Of a DNA stretch of 64,000 bases, positions 24,501 to 39,500 are shown in pieces. Both the position numbers and the translations under genes were made by a program. The DNA is from Lineus longissimus (Eukaryota > Nemertea > Pilidiophora > Heteronemertea > Lineidae), in assembly GCF_910592395.1 (NCBI RefSeq), contig NC_088325.1, positions 1,118,001 through 1,182,000 of the forward strand, given 5' to 3'. Below the pieces are notes generated by a model. That model worked only from the letters and a program-made list of their open reading frames with translations. It had not been told where the DNA came from and searched no databases. Each line of letters begins with the position of its first letter. Position 1 is the stretch's first letter.

Positions 24501-27500
24501 AATAATAAGTGACGGTGACCCGTTATAAATGTTTCGCCAGCTTCGCTTTTTTGCCGCTACGCGGCGCGTTGGGCCCTTGCGTCTAGTCTCATGCTATCTC
24601 ATCAAGGACATCAAATGCTCAACTAAAGCAGGTTCGTAGAAGCATGGACCTGACCTTTCCCGTTGTCAATATCGACTTGTTTGGGAATTCCTGCATATAA
24701 CAGCAGTTGCACCAGTCCACACGGTGATCAATATCCTATATGGATCTGGGTACGTAACAAGCAAGCTATTCATTTTTGTGCCAGCATACCAGAGATTTTT
24801 CAAGTGAAAATTATCGCAAGTCGCAGCAACAATAATCTCTAGTTTGCAGGTTGCTTCATTGGTATACTTACAGAAATCTGCGGGATTGTGGTAAGACGGA
24901 CATATAAGCTCTTGCCGTTGTAGATATGGCACCAAGCCCTGTACATGACCGCGGTAAATACACTGGCCATCGGCGAGGAAGTACAACTGAAAAATTGAAA
25001 TGTGGAATGTATTATAAATGATGGAAAAATATTCAATTTGTAGTGTGGGTTTGGCTAGGTCACAAATCATTGTGCCCTAAGGACACTGGTGAAACACGCC
25101 AAATTAGTCAAACTATTTGAGAAATAGACGAAAAAATAAGCAACAGTCAGACAATAAAACTGACCAGGAACGCAAGAATTGGCGCATATTTGTTCTGTAA
25201 AAGGCCCCCTATTGTCAGAATTTGGTACCTAGTGCTAGTTAACGTGTTGTAGTACTACATGTACTTTCACATTCTTTGTCTACATCTGTTCTTGATAACT
25301 TGAAGTTTACTCACATGGTCGAACATTTCGAATAATTTTGCACTGGGTTGATGGATTGTACATATGACTGTTCTGCCACCCTGAGCTAGCGTCTTGAGTA
25401 GGAGGACGCATTGGAAACACGACGAGCTGTCTAGGCCGCTGAAAGGAAAGAATAACATCTGTTAGTTTATAAACTAAAGAATTGATAAAGTGATACATAT
25501 GTATACGTCACCTATTACCATAACATCCGAAAGTTACTTTTGTACACCTTGGAATGTGAAATTTGTTGGTTATTAATGGCAGCTTAAGGCAACAGTTTGT
25601 ATAATTGACCATGCCAATTTGGAATTTTTAATCTGCCTGAGAATTGGTGTCAACAAGGATACTGTCCATCTTCAAAAGTGTCTGCTGAACAAGACTTCAA
25701 TGCCACGCATCTAATCTATAGTTGAACAATCAGGCAGGACACTTTTCCTCTCGGACATTGATTAATCTTACACCAGAGTCAAACTACACTTCAGTAGTTA
25801 ATGTATTTGCAACCGCAGCATAAGAAAATCACCAAGGTCCAGCCGGGAATTGAACCCGGGACCTCTGCCTTAAGGCCAACACTCCACCGACTGTGCGGCT
25901 AAGATTTTTCGCCCTTACCTCGTCGGTTCATCAAAGAACATCACTGGAGGATTGTTGACCAGTTCCAGCGCTATTGAGAGTCTTTTCCTCTGCCCACCAG
26001 ACAGGTTGGCCGTCCACGTGCCTTTGCACTCGGTCAGCGACAACATGTCTAGGATCTCAGTCACCTGAAAGAGAGGTCGCGGAGTTAAGGATATTAGTAA
26101 GGTGTTGAACCCTTTCCTCCGTTCAGAAGGCAAGTTGGCCGTCCATCTGCCCACGGATGTAGAGCAAAGAAGTCAAGTCGCGAATCCATTTACTCTGCAT
26201 CCGTGATGTGCCTTTACACTCGGTCACCGACAGCATGTCTATAGGATTTCAGTCACCTGAAGGAGAGGTCCCAGAATTAGGGATATGTCCCGCCCCACCC
26301 TACAAAGGTAGGTGGGACGGGTTATTACTCCCAGATCATAAAACCATACGTACCACTTTTCGTTTCTCTGTGTCACCAAGTGATTCCTTCAGCTTGAGAT
26401 TGGCAGAACACATCATGGCCTCCTCTACCGTCAAGTGAGGCAATAGCTGGTCCTCCTGCATGATGTAACATGACATCTTTCGGAATTTACGAAGGTTTCT
26501 CTCTTTGCCATTCACCAGGATATCACCACTGATGTTACGCGTTCTGAAGTGAAAGAAAAAGAAACGTATTAGGCAGGTTTCATGCCGTCAGTGCGAAGAG
26601 CTACGCACGAAGAAGTACAAGTGCGTAAAAGATTAAACATACTGACGGAATAAGCCGTCTGATCCTTTAACGCACGTACCTGTAACCAGCCAGAATGTTC
26701 ATCAGTGATGACTTGCCAGCACCCGATGGTCCCATGATCGCCGATAGCTGACCAGATTTGAAATCCCCGGAGATACATTTCAGAATCGTTTTCTTTCCTG
26801 AAAGACAGATTAAAAGACACTTTGAGCAAGTTATGTAGGATTTGACGTATACTCGGCCACATGGGCTGTATTCATATACTGAGCGGTACGAAATCGTGGG
26901 GCGGGGGGATTAAGCTTTGGCGATGATCAAGCATAAATCACGTTCCAAACCATTCCGCTCGTTCCGTCAATCCGATGAGGCCCCGAAGATGCGCATGGGA
27001 TGCTATTCGAGACAAAGAGCAGACATTGGGTATGTGTGAGATCATTATTAGATGGTTTACAAGTCACGACATCTACATCTATTTCTATCATGCAGATCGA
27101 TCAAATGCCATCGATTAGCAGTAACCGCAGGAATACATATAGATGCGCGCAGTTAGTTAGTTGTTGAGATGAAGTCGAAGCGTTACGTGCAGGTAGGTAT
27201 CTTTTAGTCAGAGGGTAGGCAAATGCCAATGTCTGCGAGTCTAAAACATTTTTCCTTGACGAACTTCGTACGCTCAAATCTTCTGTCAGATCGCGGAGAT
27301 CGCGGTCACTGCGACCATATAGAGTAGTAAACAAATGAACTGCAGACCAAACATTGGCATTCCTGGGGATTTCTTGATTTATAAATCCCTTAAATTTCAT
27401 ATTGCCTCAGAAAGCAGACACATGCCTTCCTTAATTCGCTACTATACGTCCTTCGCTCCGTCTTAGAAAGCTCGGAGAAGCTCATACAGTAAACTGATCA

Positions 27501-30500
27501 GAACGGTTGTCTGTACCCCGCAGGTATTGTGGTGACACCCCCATAACATCGATTCTAGTTTCAAACACCAAATCGATTATTGGTGATAGATCGATAGCTG
27601 ATTAAAGGGAGGCTATTGGACAGGAGCCAGGTAAAGTTACACGAACTTACCGACAGGTGTCTCTACTAGTCAGTCATACGAAAAAGAAGTGTTCCGCACC
27701 TCCGGTTAGTATTTGGCGCCACTTATGTTGAGGCGAGGGCGGAGGGCATCACCGAAAGTAGAATTTTCAGGTTTGGATATTCTGGTGAATAATCTTTGGT
27801 GTATTTTCTGACTGAAGCGAGAAGCCAACCCCGGATTGTCCATGCGAAATACACCAGGCAACAACCAACATCCTTACAGCACTGCGCGGGAGGTTGGTTG
27901 AACAGAGAGGTCACATGTATGGCGTGCCAACCGCGAGTAGCGACTGCGCAGTTAACAGGCTGGGTCGGCCATAACACCCCGGAGTCTCCGCGTTGAACGC
28001 GACTCCCTTGGAGACTAACGACCCCTAGAACGCTTCGCTCCGTTCAGCTCTCCTCAAAATTGAGTACGCTTGCACCGAGATTCTTCACATATACCATTCC
28101 CAGTCTAACCAGCACGCAACACTAAATCAATATGTGAAAGCGTTGTCATGGAAACGGGTATAGCTCATATGAATCCGTACCACGCTATCCGATAATATCT
28201 GGTTAGCGACAACGCCAAATTTTGCCTACCCTGGACCGACTGCTTCACGGATCTGTGCCAAGTCAATACTACAGGCACTGTTGAGTGGCCCGCCCCATGC
28301 CAGTGCATATTCAGTAATTTTGCAAATTTACATAATACTGACCTCAGCCAAATTTGCATCCTGACCGTGTTTTACACATGCAAATATGCTGACCTTAGGT
28401 CATAATTCCTGCTTTTACGCCTTTGCGTCACATGTACAAATCCTCAAAGACTGTAGCTCCGCATCAAATCAAGTTTGACCGAAATTGAAGCACCCAGTCC
28501 AGAGATACTGCAAATTGAATGGTTTGTAGGCTTTGAGCTCATCACCACATACTAATTTGCATCCTGACGGGGCCTCATTTGCATACTGACCTCAGTGGCT
28601 GAGTATGATAGGATGAGTTTTGAGGTCAGCAGGCAGATGAAGAGTGCCTAAAAAAAGTTCAAGCAGGTCTTCTGTAAATTGTAATGCACTTGCAAAGCTT
28701 CTTTAGCAATGGTGTTGGGATAGCTTCAGCAGCGATAATAGCTTTCGATAATAAGGGTCCATGCAATTGCCCAATCAGCGTTAGACACAAATGCTAGCGT
28801 TAGCTCACATAAGCGTTATCTTCTTCAGTAAATTTCATGACCTAACGCCAATGTTACCGATAACGCTGTTTGAGCAGCTGAGCCCAGATCGTTAGGGGTC
28901 GTTATATAACCTTGCCGTTATCATTACAGCATCTTAAAGGGACAATATAGGCAGCAGCTAGGCAGGCAAGATAAAGTTACACGAAATCGCCAATAGGGGT
29001 CTCTCACATCTCACAGTACGTAAAATGATTCACGCTTGTACGAGGAATACATTTACTGCTGAATCTGACATGACCCAGGGCCCTCAGTGTGTATATAAGT
29101 CACCTGAAGATGGCCAAATTAGCACCTCTGCTCCTGCCTATAGTCCCCCTTTCAAGGAACAACTCCAGCTGGCAGCACTGTATTCATCCCCAGTGCAGCT
29201 GCACTGAGCAAGGCGTGAATATCATTATTTCCGTACACAAAGCTCGGCGAGGGAAAAATCAATATCGTCCTGTCATTACATGTTAAACAAAAGCATGGCC
29301 ATCCCAAGTGTATTGGCTGGCAGTTTATCATGTATGGAGGCTGATTATGAACATCGTCAGTGCATTTCGCTGGCATCGCCGATGCGTGGAGCGTGGATTT
29401 TATAATGGCCATTCTGAGCCATATTTTTGTTGTTCGAAAATAATTACATTTAAATCTGATTGATTTGGTTACATGTAGATGTTCAAAGAGAGGATAATCG
29501 TTAAGAGTACGATTTCTAGACATGATACCCGTTCGTCCCTCCACACAACCCTTTTTTGTGCAGGGACAAGGAAAATAAATGATAACCCGACTTCCCAAAG
29601 GGGGCGACCGAGGTCCGTCACTGCAGAGTACAAGCGATGTCGAAAATTCGTATTTTTCGATTATTGTGTGCATCCATTTTCATTTTCTTCCGGTCAAGCA
29701 ATAAATTTGCCACCACAAATACTGTAGTACTCTGCATTATTTGATAGCGTTTTAGGGTGACCTTCATCGGGGTTGCACTGTGTTACGACCAATGACTCGC
29801 TTTTGTAACCGAAAGTGACGAACCTCCATTCTCCTCCGTGTTCTTTTACAGATAGAGTTTTACCGCCACCAGGGTTGGTTATAAAAGAAATCAAGAACCG
29901 AAACGAAATGCAAGAAATCAAGATGATTAAGGTAAACGCAATTTCATATTAGGAGCTACAATCGCTCTTCTTTGTACCAGGGGGCGCTGGAGTATGTTAC
30001 AGGGGATTCATTAGGAGGTTTTGGCGCTTTTGCAATCTAATTATCTGCCCTGGTAGTTTCGGTGTACAATATACACAGTCAAGCGACATGGATTTCTTGA
30101 AATTCTCCAAGCTCAATTTGATGCAGTTCGTTTTTTCTTGCCCTATTCCGGACCTTATAGCAACTAAATATATCACACACTTACCGACGGTGGACGTGTT
30201 TTTACGAAAAGGAACATAACATCCTGGAAGACGGATACATAACATCAAAACAAAACGCAAAGACTACAAAAAGAAAGATCAAATGCAATGATACAATAAA
30301 AAACATAATACACAAGACCACACGAACTGCAAAGAAAGTAATGGAAGGTAAAATGATGTCAGGCACTGCCGGGAGCCCGATTCGAAAACTTATTTATTCC
30401 GATTGTCCACGTCATGATTTTGTCGTGGTGCGATTTTGGCATCGGAATAAATTCAGTGATAACTTTAATGTTGTATCCGACCCGAAAAAGATGCTGGCTG

Positions 30501-33500
30501 TTAAATTTAATCTGAGTTGTCAGTTTCATTAAAAGATCACACGAATTCGATCGATTTAATGCACCAGGTAAATTAAATTCAATAAAAAATTCATGTTGAA
30601 AATTAACGACCATACTCTGTAATTTACGATGTCCCAGGTGGCCAGTGTAGCTGTTATATATTGACCAATCACGAGGCGGACTCAGTAATATAATGCATGC
30701 GTCTGGACGCGCCTGGTCCAAACAGACAGGCTCCGATCCGCTACGCGGGGGTGGGGGCGGGCTGGTCCAGCGGCAGAGGTGAAGCCCGCTGGGGGAGGAC
30801 ATGCCCGTTGCGCAAAGGTGAGAAAATGGCGAAAGAGTAGTTTTGTCTTTCAATTTGGCAACACACTCGGTTACCATGGCAATACTAACAAAGGTCGTTA
30901 CCTTTGGAAATGAGATCATTCAAAAAGGTGTTTGCGAAACACGGGGATGTTTCAGCATGTGAAGAGAACACATTCTGCGTGTAATTATCGACATCATGAT
31001 TACGAGTTGATAATTCGTGTTTATCAAGGTGTAGAAACCTCGTCCCACGCACCTCACAAAATGATACACTGTACGGTTGTGTATGGGCTACACTTATAGG
31101 TATAGTGTATCAGATGCTTCAATAAAGTAATGAAGCCTCATGGGGACGAGACCATGGGGTAAGGCTCGAAAAAAGTCCTAAGTACACCTGCACTGGCTGA
31201 TAGAGAATACTGCGGGCAATGCATTTTATTTAACACCATTGATTTCTCTCTATGCATAATTCAAGCTTTTTGGCGATACTTTCTTTTTCATTTACCCGGG
31301 CGAATGTTTTGGCAGAGTATTAGGCGGTGTTATTGGTAGATTATAGCTGAGCGCAGGCGTTTTCCGATGTTGTCGTCACTAAAATTTTGGCCAAAGCGAT
31401 TTAGCGGAAACTGCTGAATCTGCAGAAACCGTGGTGACAACAGCCTAACAATATTGACAAATATCTAGGATAAACATATAATAAGATTCGGTAATATACG
31501 CCACGTTTTCCCACTACGGTCGATGTGGAAATGTTCCGTGAAAAAATGGAGGGCACTTTTTTCATGCAAGTTTTTTCCCCTTCTATGCGCTTGACAAATA
31601 ATTTATTTGATGCTTTGAAATATAACCAATTGTTTATGATTCATTTTATATCGACATTTTCATATTGTTAATCTATTCCAAAAGGTTTTAAATGGGTTCG
31701 CCATCCGTAATTACTGCTTGTTCAGAAAAATAAAATTATAGTTATGCTGTGCAGACGTCATTCATACGAATTTGCTGAAAATTGGTATTTGTAGTATCTT
31801 TATATCTGTCTACGCAACGGCAGAGCTAAAGTTAATATCTGATGCGTATTTACGCAATTGGAAACTTTTCAAATTCAAATTCAATTGTGAATTTTGATTT
31901 TTTACGAACGGCGTTTGCCTTTAAAGTACATTGTACGAAGATTGCTGATTACGTGCGAAGATAACGTCATTGTACTTGTGATGAGTCTCACAGCTGTCGC
32001 AGTACAAACACCAGTACGACAGCACTATACTATCAGTATCGACCAGGTGGACGAGTACAACTGTTTATACAAGGATCTTCCTATTAAAAAATACCGTATT
32101 TCTATCAAAAACACGCTTTTAGACACGATTACCATCGCATTTTATCCATAAGCGTCGAGGATAGTCACTGTATCTCAACCAGTATGTCACATTGCGCCTG
32201 GGGTCCTTGGAGAATTTTACTGTAATCCGATTACTAATATATCAATAGTTCATCATGTTATGCCCGCCAGTGTCGAGTTCAGCTGAGTTCCCGGTGTCTC
32301 AGTGAAAAAGACTTAAAACAGCCGTCCAGACATGTTATTTAGAAATCATGAGATCTTCCGGTGCTTTTGTAAATCTTGGATGCGCAGCCTGCCAAGCGAA
32401 TCACGACCTCACGGGGAGATCTCGCGTGATGTTCGGGTCGCCGATCGCCATGTTCAATGCCTTATTAAGGAGGTACAATGCAACTTTGGGCCAAGACATG
32501 GTGGAGTTCAACATTCCCTCACCAGACGTCGCTCAAAGCAGCAAGTAATCTGCTTAATTTCGCGGTTTGAACCCGTGTGTCTTTGGACATGTTCGTTCTT
32601 GAAAATTTGGTAAAACCAGCCAATCACAGGAGAGCTGGTGAGCATGTGATTGACTAGCTGGACCTAATGGCCAATCATTGGCTTAGCAATGTTGGCATTT
32701 TCGTTTCATAGTGTGTCCGTCAAACTCAAACAGATACGCTGTGTTTCGTGATGTTTACAAACAAATATGTTTCGAGAAGTTTGCTAGTGTAGACCAGGCT
32801 TAAGTTAGAGGCAGAAAAGTTGCTTGATCCAATGGTTAAAGCCAACAATCGGAAAACCCTGCCGATCAATGTAAATGTCTCTCTGCGTTCTACTAGAGCG
32901 TTGTGCTACAAATACTAATACGTTCACGTATCTATGCATATTCACGCAACATATCGGCATATTCCTCCGCAATCATCCTCATTCGTCGGCCATTATCATC
33001 ATACAAAACTACGTCAAATATTGCCAGAGCAATTTTCGTCACAAAGTGTCGCAATAGGCACGTTTCGCTTCCCCATGAAGTAAGAAGTAGGAAGGTCGGT
33101 CGTGTCATCAAATCCTGTGCTAATTGATTTACGCCCAAAGTGTCAGTCATCTTCCTCTATACTTAGTTACAGGCGAGGAATTGGCGATTCCGATGTAAAA
33201 AGTTATCGACAAGGTACATTTGACATACTTCGTACTTCATCATTCGTAGTTCTTCCTAAGGGTTGTGAAATCTACCAGCTGGTATTCACTCAGACAGTGT
33301 AGTGTGAAATATTTTTTTTTATGTTCCCATTTATTTTCAAAATTGTTGTACGCGGGTTAGAAAGGGATGCATTACTTCAGTTTCCGACGATTTCCCTGAA
33401 ACGCCAGAGCTGAGAAATCGGGCAATAGCCCATTCGTACGTCAGCAGCCCACATCATCCAACTCAGCATGTCGTTCAGGTGACTGAGAGAGTATAGGCTA

Positions 33501-36500
33501 GTAATTGATTGGATTCTTCATGCAACCAGGTAGACCGTAAACGAGAATTCTATCGATATTATCCATGTACCGCGCCGATAATGGCTGGCTTTCCGCCTCT
33601 GAAATATTCCAGTGCAAGCGTCCTTAGAATGGAAGGAAACACTGTAGCTCGGGGATACGGAGAGGTCAACGGGGAAATGGCTTGGGCAGGGGAAAGAGAG
33701 TACGTAGGGAGAAAAGGTTGGTCTTAAAGGGACAAATTTGGTGTGAGACTTAGATGACCAGGATGATAATACCCCTGCTCGCCACAATGCGCCGCCACGC
33801 GTAGCATCACCCTGAAGCCAACCTCAAATGAATGATTTTTGCAAGAGTTCCCAGGCGGTTTTTCGATGTGGCTTGCAAACTTAAGGTAAATCTAAGGCTA
33901 CATTTTGTTTGCATCCCGGCTCTCAAGATTTTATACACTTTATTATGGCTGTTTAGGGATCTCTCGGTGGTTAAGAGAAGTCACGGTTTAGCTGAGAGCA
34001 ACTTCCGTACGAAAATAACAACACATCTCATTCCAAACGACCTAAATTCAACAAAAAAACCTCGAATACATTTTCTCCACTGCGAACTAGTTAAACAACT
34101 GCGCGTGTACGTGGATTGCTGACCTTTCTCTTCTGAGATCAAAGGATGGTCGGGTAAGGCGTCTGTGTATTGCAACAAATTACTCACTAGATCTTGAAAT
34201 AGCGTCCACCAGCCTTTTTGCTTGCACGAACTTCAAGTACAAAATCGCCCACGTACGCACAAGGTGGTTGTGGACAATGTTAAACATTTTAACCCGCTGA
34301 GAGCAAGTTGATATTCTTGACTACTTGTCCAAAAGACCGCCACAATTAAACAAACAATTATGCGGAGACGCGGAGAAGATATGGACAATTTTGCGAGAGA
34401 TATGATTTGGCTGATGATGAACCCATGACTTTGTGGTATACAACAGCAAAACTGCCTCACTTTACCACCATTTGACGACATCCTGCTCTCCTATAGCATT
34501 CCGCGAAGTTACTATTTATAGCTCACAAGGTCATTTGCATAAGATATTGATGACGCTTTAGTCACGTGACAATCGGACATCGACACTTATTTCTACGCAT
34601 TTGAGCTTATTTCAAAGTCAATTATCTTTGACCCTGCATTGTTTTTAGCATGAACGATACCATAGAGTCAGAGAGAGAAATATTCAGAACAATTATGTAG
34701 TATTTCCAACACTCGGACATGTGCCAGATTGAATCTAACTGCCCTAGTTAGAAAGCCTGAATCCATTACGAAACCGCATGTTTGTCCGACATTGCCTGTA
34801 ATTCAGCGGTGGGGAAATAGAGGGCAGCAGCTGCAGTGACGTCATCTTCGCGGAATGCTATTAGGAAAGGAAACCTTACGCTGTTGATTGGTTTGATAAC
34901 AATCAGACGTGTGACAATTAACTCCAACAAGAGATTAATGACTCCGCATGAAAGTAGCCAGGTCTATTTTTGCCCAGCCTGCAAGAAAGACTACACCTGG
35001 TGACGCCTAATTGCCAGTACGCCAGTACCGATATCTCTCCCTACACTTCAAACACGCTGCGGCCTTCATCATAAGCCCGGATCGATCTTTCAATTTCCAC
35101 CATTGATCTATGACACCAGCTATAGCGTACATTAGCGTCAAACATACAGTATACTAGTCATACTACATGGCCAGTATCTACGGTATCTACAGTACACAAA
35201 TGATTTCGCCCCCTCTATTTCCTATCATCTTGACCACAAGGTCTATACCCCAGCTACGGTTGAAGGGAATAACATGCCATGAGGTTCAGGATGTTTCCTT
35301 CAGAATCATCTTCACCCTCATGTTTTGGACCCACTCCGCCGGCGACCCGGACTTTGTCATCCCCTCATAGTGTAATCATCATCATCATTATTATCATCCA
35401 AGCATCATGATCCTTGTGGATCTTTGCCTTGTGAGGGGAGATTTGGGCGGAGTACCTCTGATGCTTCAGAATTTTCTGAATACATGACCTAAAATCGCTC
35501 GAAAGTGACCCAAAATGTACTTCTCCCTGAGGCTAATCGAAGCTTCCAGGAGTGATTTTGTCACGCCGCAGACGATCTATCAAAAGCCTGCACTTCTTGA
35601 AACCATGGAGACAATGCATTCATGCACTGGGCAGCTGGCGTGCTATTCATGCAGGATGCGTGATACACAATGAATGCATCAATGCATTTACAATGGGATC
35701 CTGGAGTGTCCGCGACAAGAAAAAGGCGGAAATCCAGTGTCTTCATGTCTCTTGTCCAAAAAAGGTACATTGACCCTCAAGGAATCGAATCCGTTGAACC
35801 TTCGGACGCAGTCCTCCACTTCAGTCACAACCTCGAGAAGTCGAAAGTATTCTTTAGTCTTATTCAGTACGAAAATCGAAGTGTCATGGTCCACTTCTGT
35901 TCAAAGTATCTATAGTGCATTTCTGTATGACGTATCTATGGTCCATTTCATGAGAAAATGACACTCAGATGCCGGTGATCTCAAACGGAAAACGCGGCAG
36001 TTGAACAAAGTGTCAACCTTCATCTTACACTGGGATACCAAATTCGAAGCATTGACAAATGTTATTATATATTATGTGACCAGAGTTTTTATGCATACTT
36101 TCACACGACAAACAAAACCAAATGTATGACACACACGTACAGCTGACGAAATCGGGCCGCCATTGTTGAATCAGCTGATTGCGGGCATATACGTCACAAT
36201 TGACAATCGGATCGGGACAAACCCGTTTTACGACGCCACAATGGCAGCAGATTGGATGTAAAATCAGCTGTAACTAACCTGGGAGAAACTGGTGACAGAT
36301 TGCCAACTGTCAGAGGGGGTAACGCGATGACGTCATGTTCATGATTTCATTCCATATTTTCAACGCTCATCGCGTGCATGTATTTACTGGGTGATATGGC
36401 AATTTATGATGACGTCATGACAATACACCTGCTCCATTTCTGTTTTTGGTGGAAACCTTGCGCCCAAGTGCAGATGGACGAATTTATTCTTTGTGAATTT

Positions 36501-39500
36501 ATTATTCAATTCAACCACACAGCTGTAATTTCCCCGAGGGAAAATCACACCAGGTCAAGTCCAAGTCCAAATCCGAAGCGGTTTATTGGTTAAGTCCCCG
36601 ATGTAATAATTCATCAACTTTGGTAGACAAATATGTATAGGCTCTGTAAATATTATTTGTGCCAATGCTGTCTTAAAGGGGTACACTATACGCGTTAATT
36701 GTATTACATGTAACTGGAAAATCATAACTACGTCAATGCTGTGGGGCAGTAATCATACTTGCAATTTCGCTGAATCCTGTGTGCATCGTACCCGTATACC
36801 TGTCTTTACAGCGGCATTGAATTCATATTCAATACGTCCATTGTATTTACACAATTGACATTTTTCAAATTCGAGGCAAATTTTCAAATATTTAAACGAA
36901 CACGATGGGCCTTTAATTTACACAATGCCATTACATGTTTCACGGGGTCAAAGTCGGCCACAGTCACGTTCTTCCGAGGCGTGCTTCCGGGATATTTGTG
37001 TTCTATCCAAACGAATCCGATCCTCATTCTTGAGCATTTTTTTTCAGTGCAGTTGCACTCGCTTATAATAGGCCTGACATCAATGCCCAGAGATGAGTGA
37101 CCCGTGAAGCCATACATCAAGTAGGAGTCGAGTGAACTATTCACAGTTCAAACCTACCGATTTTAGCGATGAAAAGGTTTTCAAAGTACATACTAATAAA
37201 TGTATTGTGAAATTCATTCGAGAAAAGGTGGCGAAAGTATGAGATGAAACTGAACCAAACGTAATCTTTTTTAAATCTAGGTAGGGCCTACGCTAGCAGA
37301 GACCTACAGTGCTCAATCAAAGTACATACCAATAAATGTATTGTGAAATTCATTCGAGAAAAGGTGGCGAAAGTATGAGATGAAACTGAACCAAACGTAA
37401 TCTTTTTTAAATCTAGGTAGGGCCTACGCTAGCAGAGACCTACAGTGCTCAATCAAAGTACACCCTTGTCGGAAAGTTTATGGACACCAGTTTTTGCACA
37501 TTTTCTCAAAAACGGCTAATCCTATTGAACCCAAATTTTCACCAATGGTGGAGAATCTTCTTGGCTATCGAATGACGTGATAGTTGATATCAGGACCAAT
37601 TGCATAACAAAGTTATTACATAATTTTGAGAGGGATCTTTTTTTTACTTTTTTGTTAATCAATTTTTCAAAACCAAATTAACCTACAGTATATATTGCAC
37701 ATAGCTAAGACTTTCTGTGAAAAAAATTTGGATAAATCTCATTTCGGTTTTGAGATATATCGAAATATCAAAATTTTGATATTTTGATAATTTGATATTT
37801 TTGGGTTTTTTGCAACTGTATCATTGAGAAGTCATACCCAAATAATGATTGGCACCAATTTAGCACAGCTAGCAACTAATATTGCTGAGAAAAGGTGGAT
37901 ACTTGGTAGTATGAAAATTTTCATATTATAATTTCAAGATGTTCCTTTAGTTGAAAATCAGAAAAAAATCACCATTCATTCAGGGGACATGGGTACTACT
38001 AGGATATATCGAAAAATCAGAAAAATCTCAAAATTTTCAGAATCTCAAAATTTTGATATTTTGATATATCATGAAAAGTAAATGATATTTTCAAATACTT
38101 TCTTCACAGAAAGTCTTAGCATTGTTATCTGTATGATGCAAGATTTATACTTCGATTTTAAAAAAATCAACCAAAAAGTGAAAAATAGATGCCTCTCAAA
38201 ATTATGTAATAACTTTGTTATGCAATTGGTCCTGATATCAACTATCACGTAATTCGATAGCCAGGAAGATTCTCCACCATTGGTGAATATTTGGGTTCAA
38301 TAGGATTAGCCGTTTTTGAGAAAATGTGCAAAAACTGGTGTCCATAAACTTTCCGACAAGGGTGTACATACTAATAAATGTATTGTGAAATTCATTCGAG
38401 AAAAGGTGGCGAAAGTATGAGATGAAACTGAACCAAACGTGATCTTTTTTAAATCTAGGTAGGGCCTACGCTAGCAGAGACCTACAGTGTTCAATCTACA
38501 TTCGTGGAAACATATCAAATGACTTGTTTTGCTGTATCATCAGTAAAATTTCATAGCCTCCTGAAGAAAGAACTAACTCTGTACAGTATACATGAAGTAT
38601 GATGTACAGAGAAATCTGCGGCCGCGATGGAGTCCCGTAACAACGGACACTTGTGTGACGTAACTGATTTACACCACCTGATGCGGAATTCCGCTTTCGC
38701 GCCAGTCTTCCTACACCTGAGATCGAATAGGGCAAAGACCCAAGGGGTCACGACGTCATTTCTTCTATTGTCCTTCCTCTAAACTCTCCCGCTTGAGAAA
38801 ACATTGCACCTTTCATGAATTATTTAGACCTCCATGTTGACCAGTTTTATGTTGAAACATTGTTCTCCAGATGGGCCCTGGATAAAAATACTGTGTGCAA
38901 TGGTTTAAGCCGGCACAGGGTTGCCCATACTTCAGGTCTTCTTTACCTATCACGGCCTATGTGAGTATAAAGAGCCATTCGATACACTGTACTGTGAAGA
39001 CAGGAGATGGTCAACGGTGATAAATACTAAGTGTCAAAATAAATATGATGCACTTTTATCTTTTTTTACTCTAACTTTTATTAATTTAATTTCAAAATTG
39101 TATCACGTTTATTTTGATACCTAGTAGATAAACACTTTGTTATTCTCCCCGGAAAATAATAAGCCTAAATAGCCCGGAAGAAGGGTAAAACCACTGGATT
39201 TGTTGGCATTATATACCCAACCTTTATGATCTGTTGGCATTGTAAACCCACCCCCAGTAATCCTGATCATAAGACCCTGGATATAAGGACGAACTAAGGA
39301 CGCATGCACTCACCACTAATGAGTTCTTTGCACGATGGACAAAAATGTTTGTCACATGATGCCAGGCCTGAGCCGTTCGTGGTCATTGTATCCTTTCATG
39401 CGGCAAAACTTGATATTTATAATTTATTTGTATCGATATACTTAACAGCATAGTTGTAATTCATTTTCGGAGCGTATTTATTATTTAAGGGTTGACCATA

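Noticed and set aside
25843-25905. Functional tRNA gene
   Set aside because: The 5' half of the acceptor stem does not pair with the 3' side, and the anticodon arm is poor. Treated as a tRNA-like element.
27101-27400. Minus-strand open frame starting [14 protein letters not shown] in ABCG intron 1
   Set aside because: Considered as an alternative first exon of ABCG, but it has no good donor in a useful phase and no resemblance to ABCG N-termini. The exon at 43982-44219 fits perfectly.
30700-30800. GC-rich patch as an internal ABCG promoter
   Set aside because: Only a short GC-rich stretch with a G run; no start-site signals or adjoining first exon were found.
32348-32548. Plus-strand open frame of 66 codons ([20 protein letters not shown])
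   Set aside because: Composition is somewhat protein-like, but there is no recognised family, no clear splice context, and it lies in the ABCG intron on the opposite strand. Left as a candidate only.
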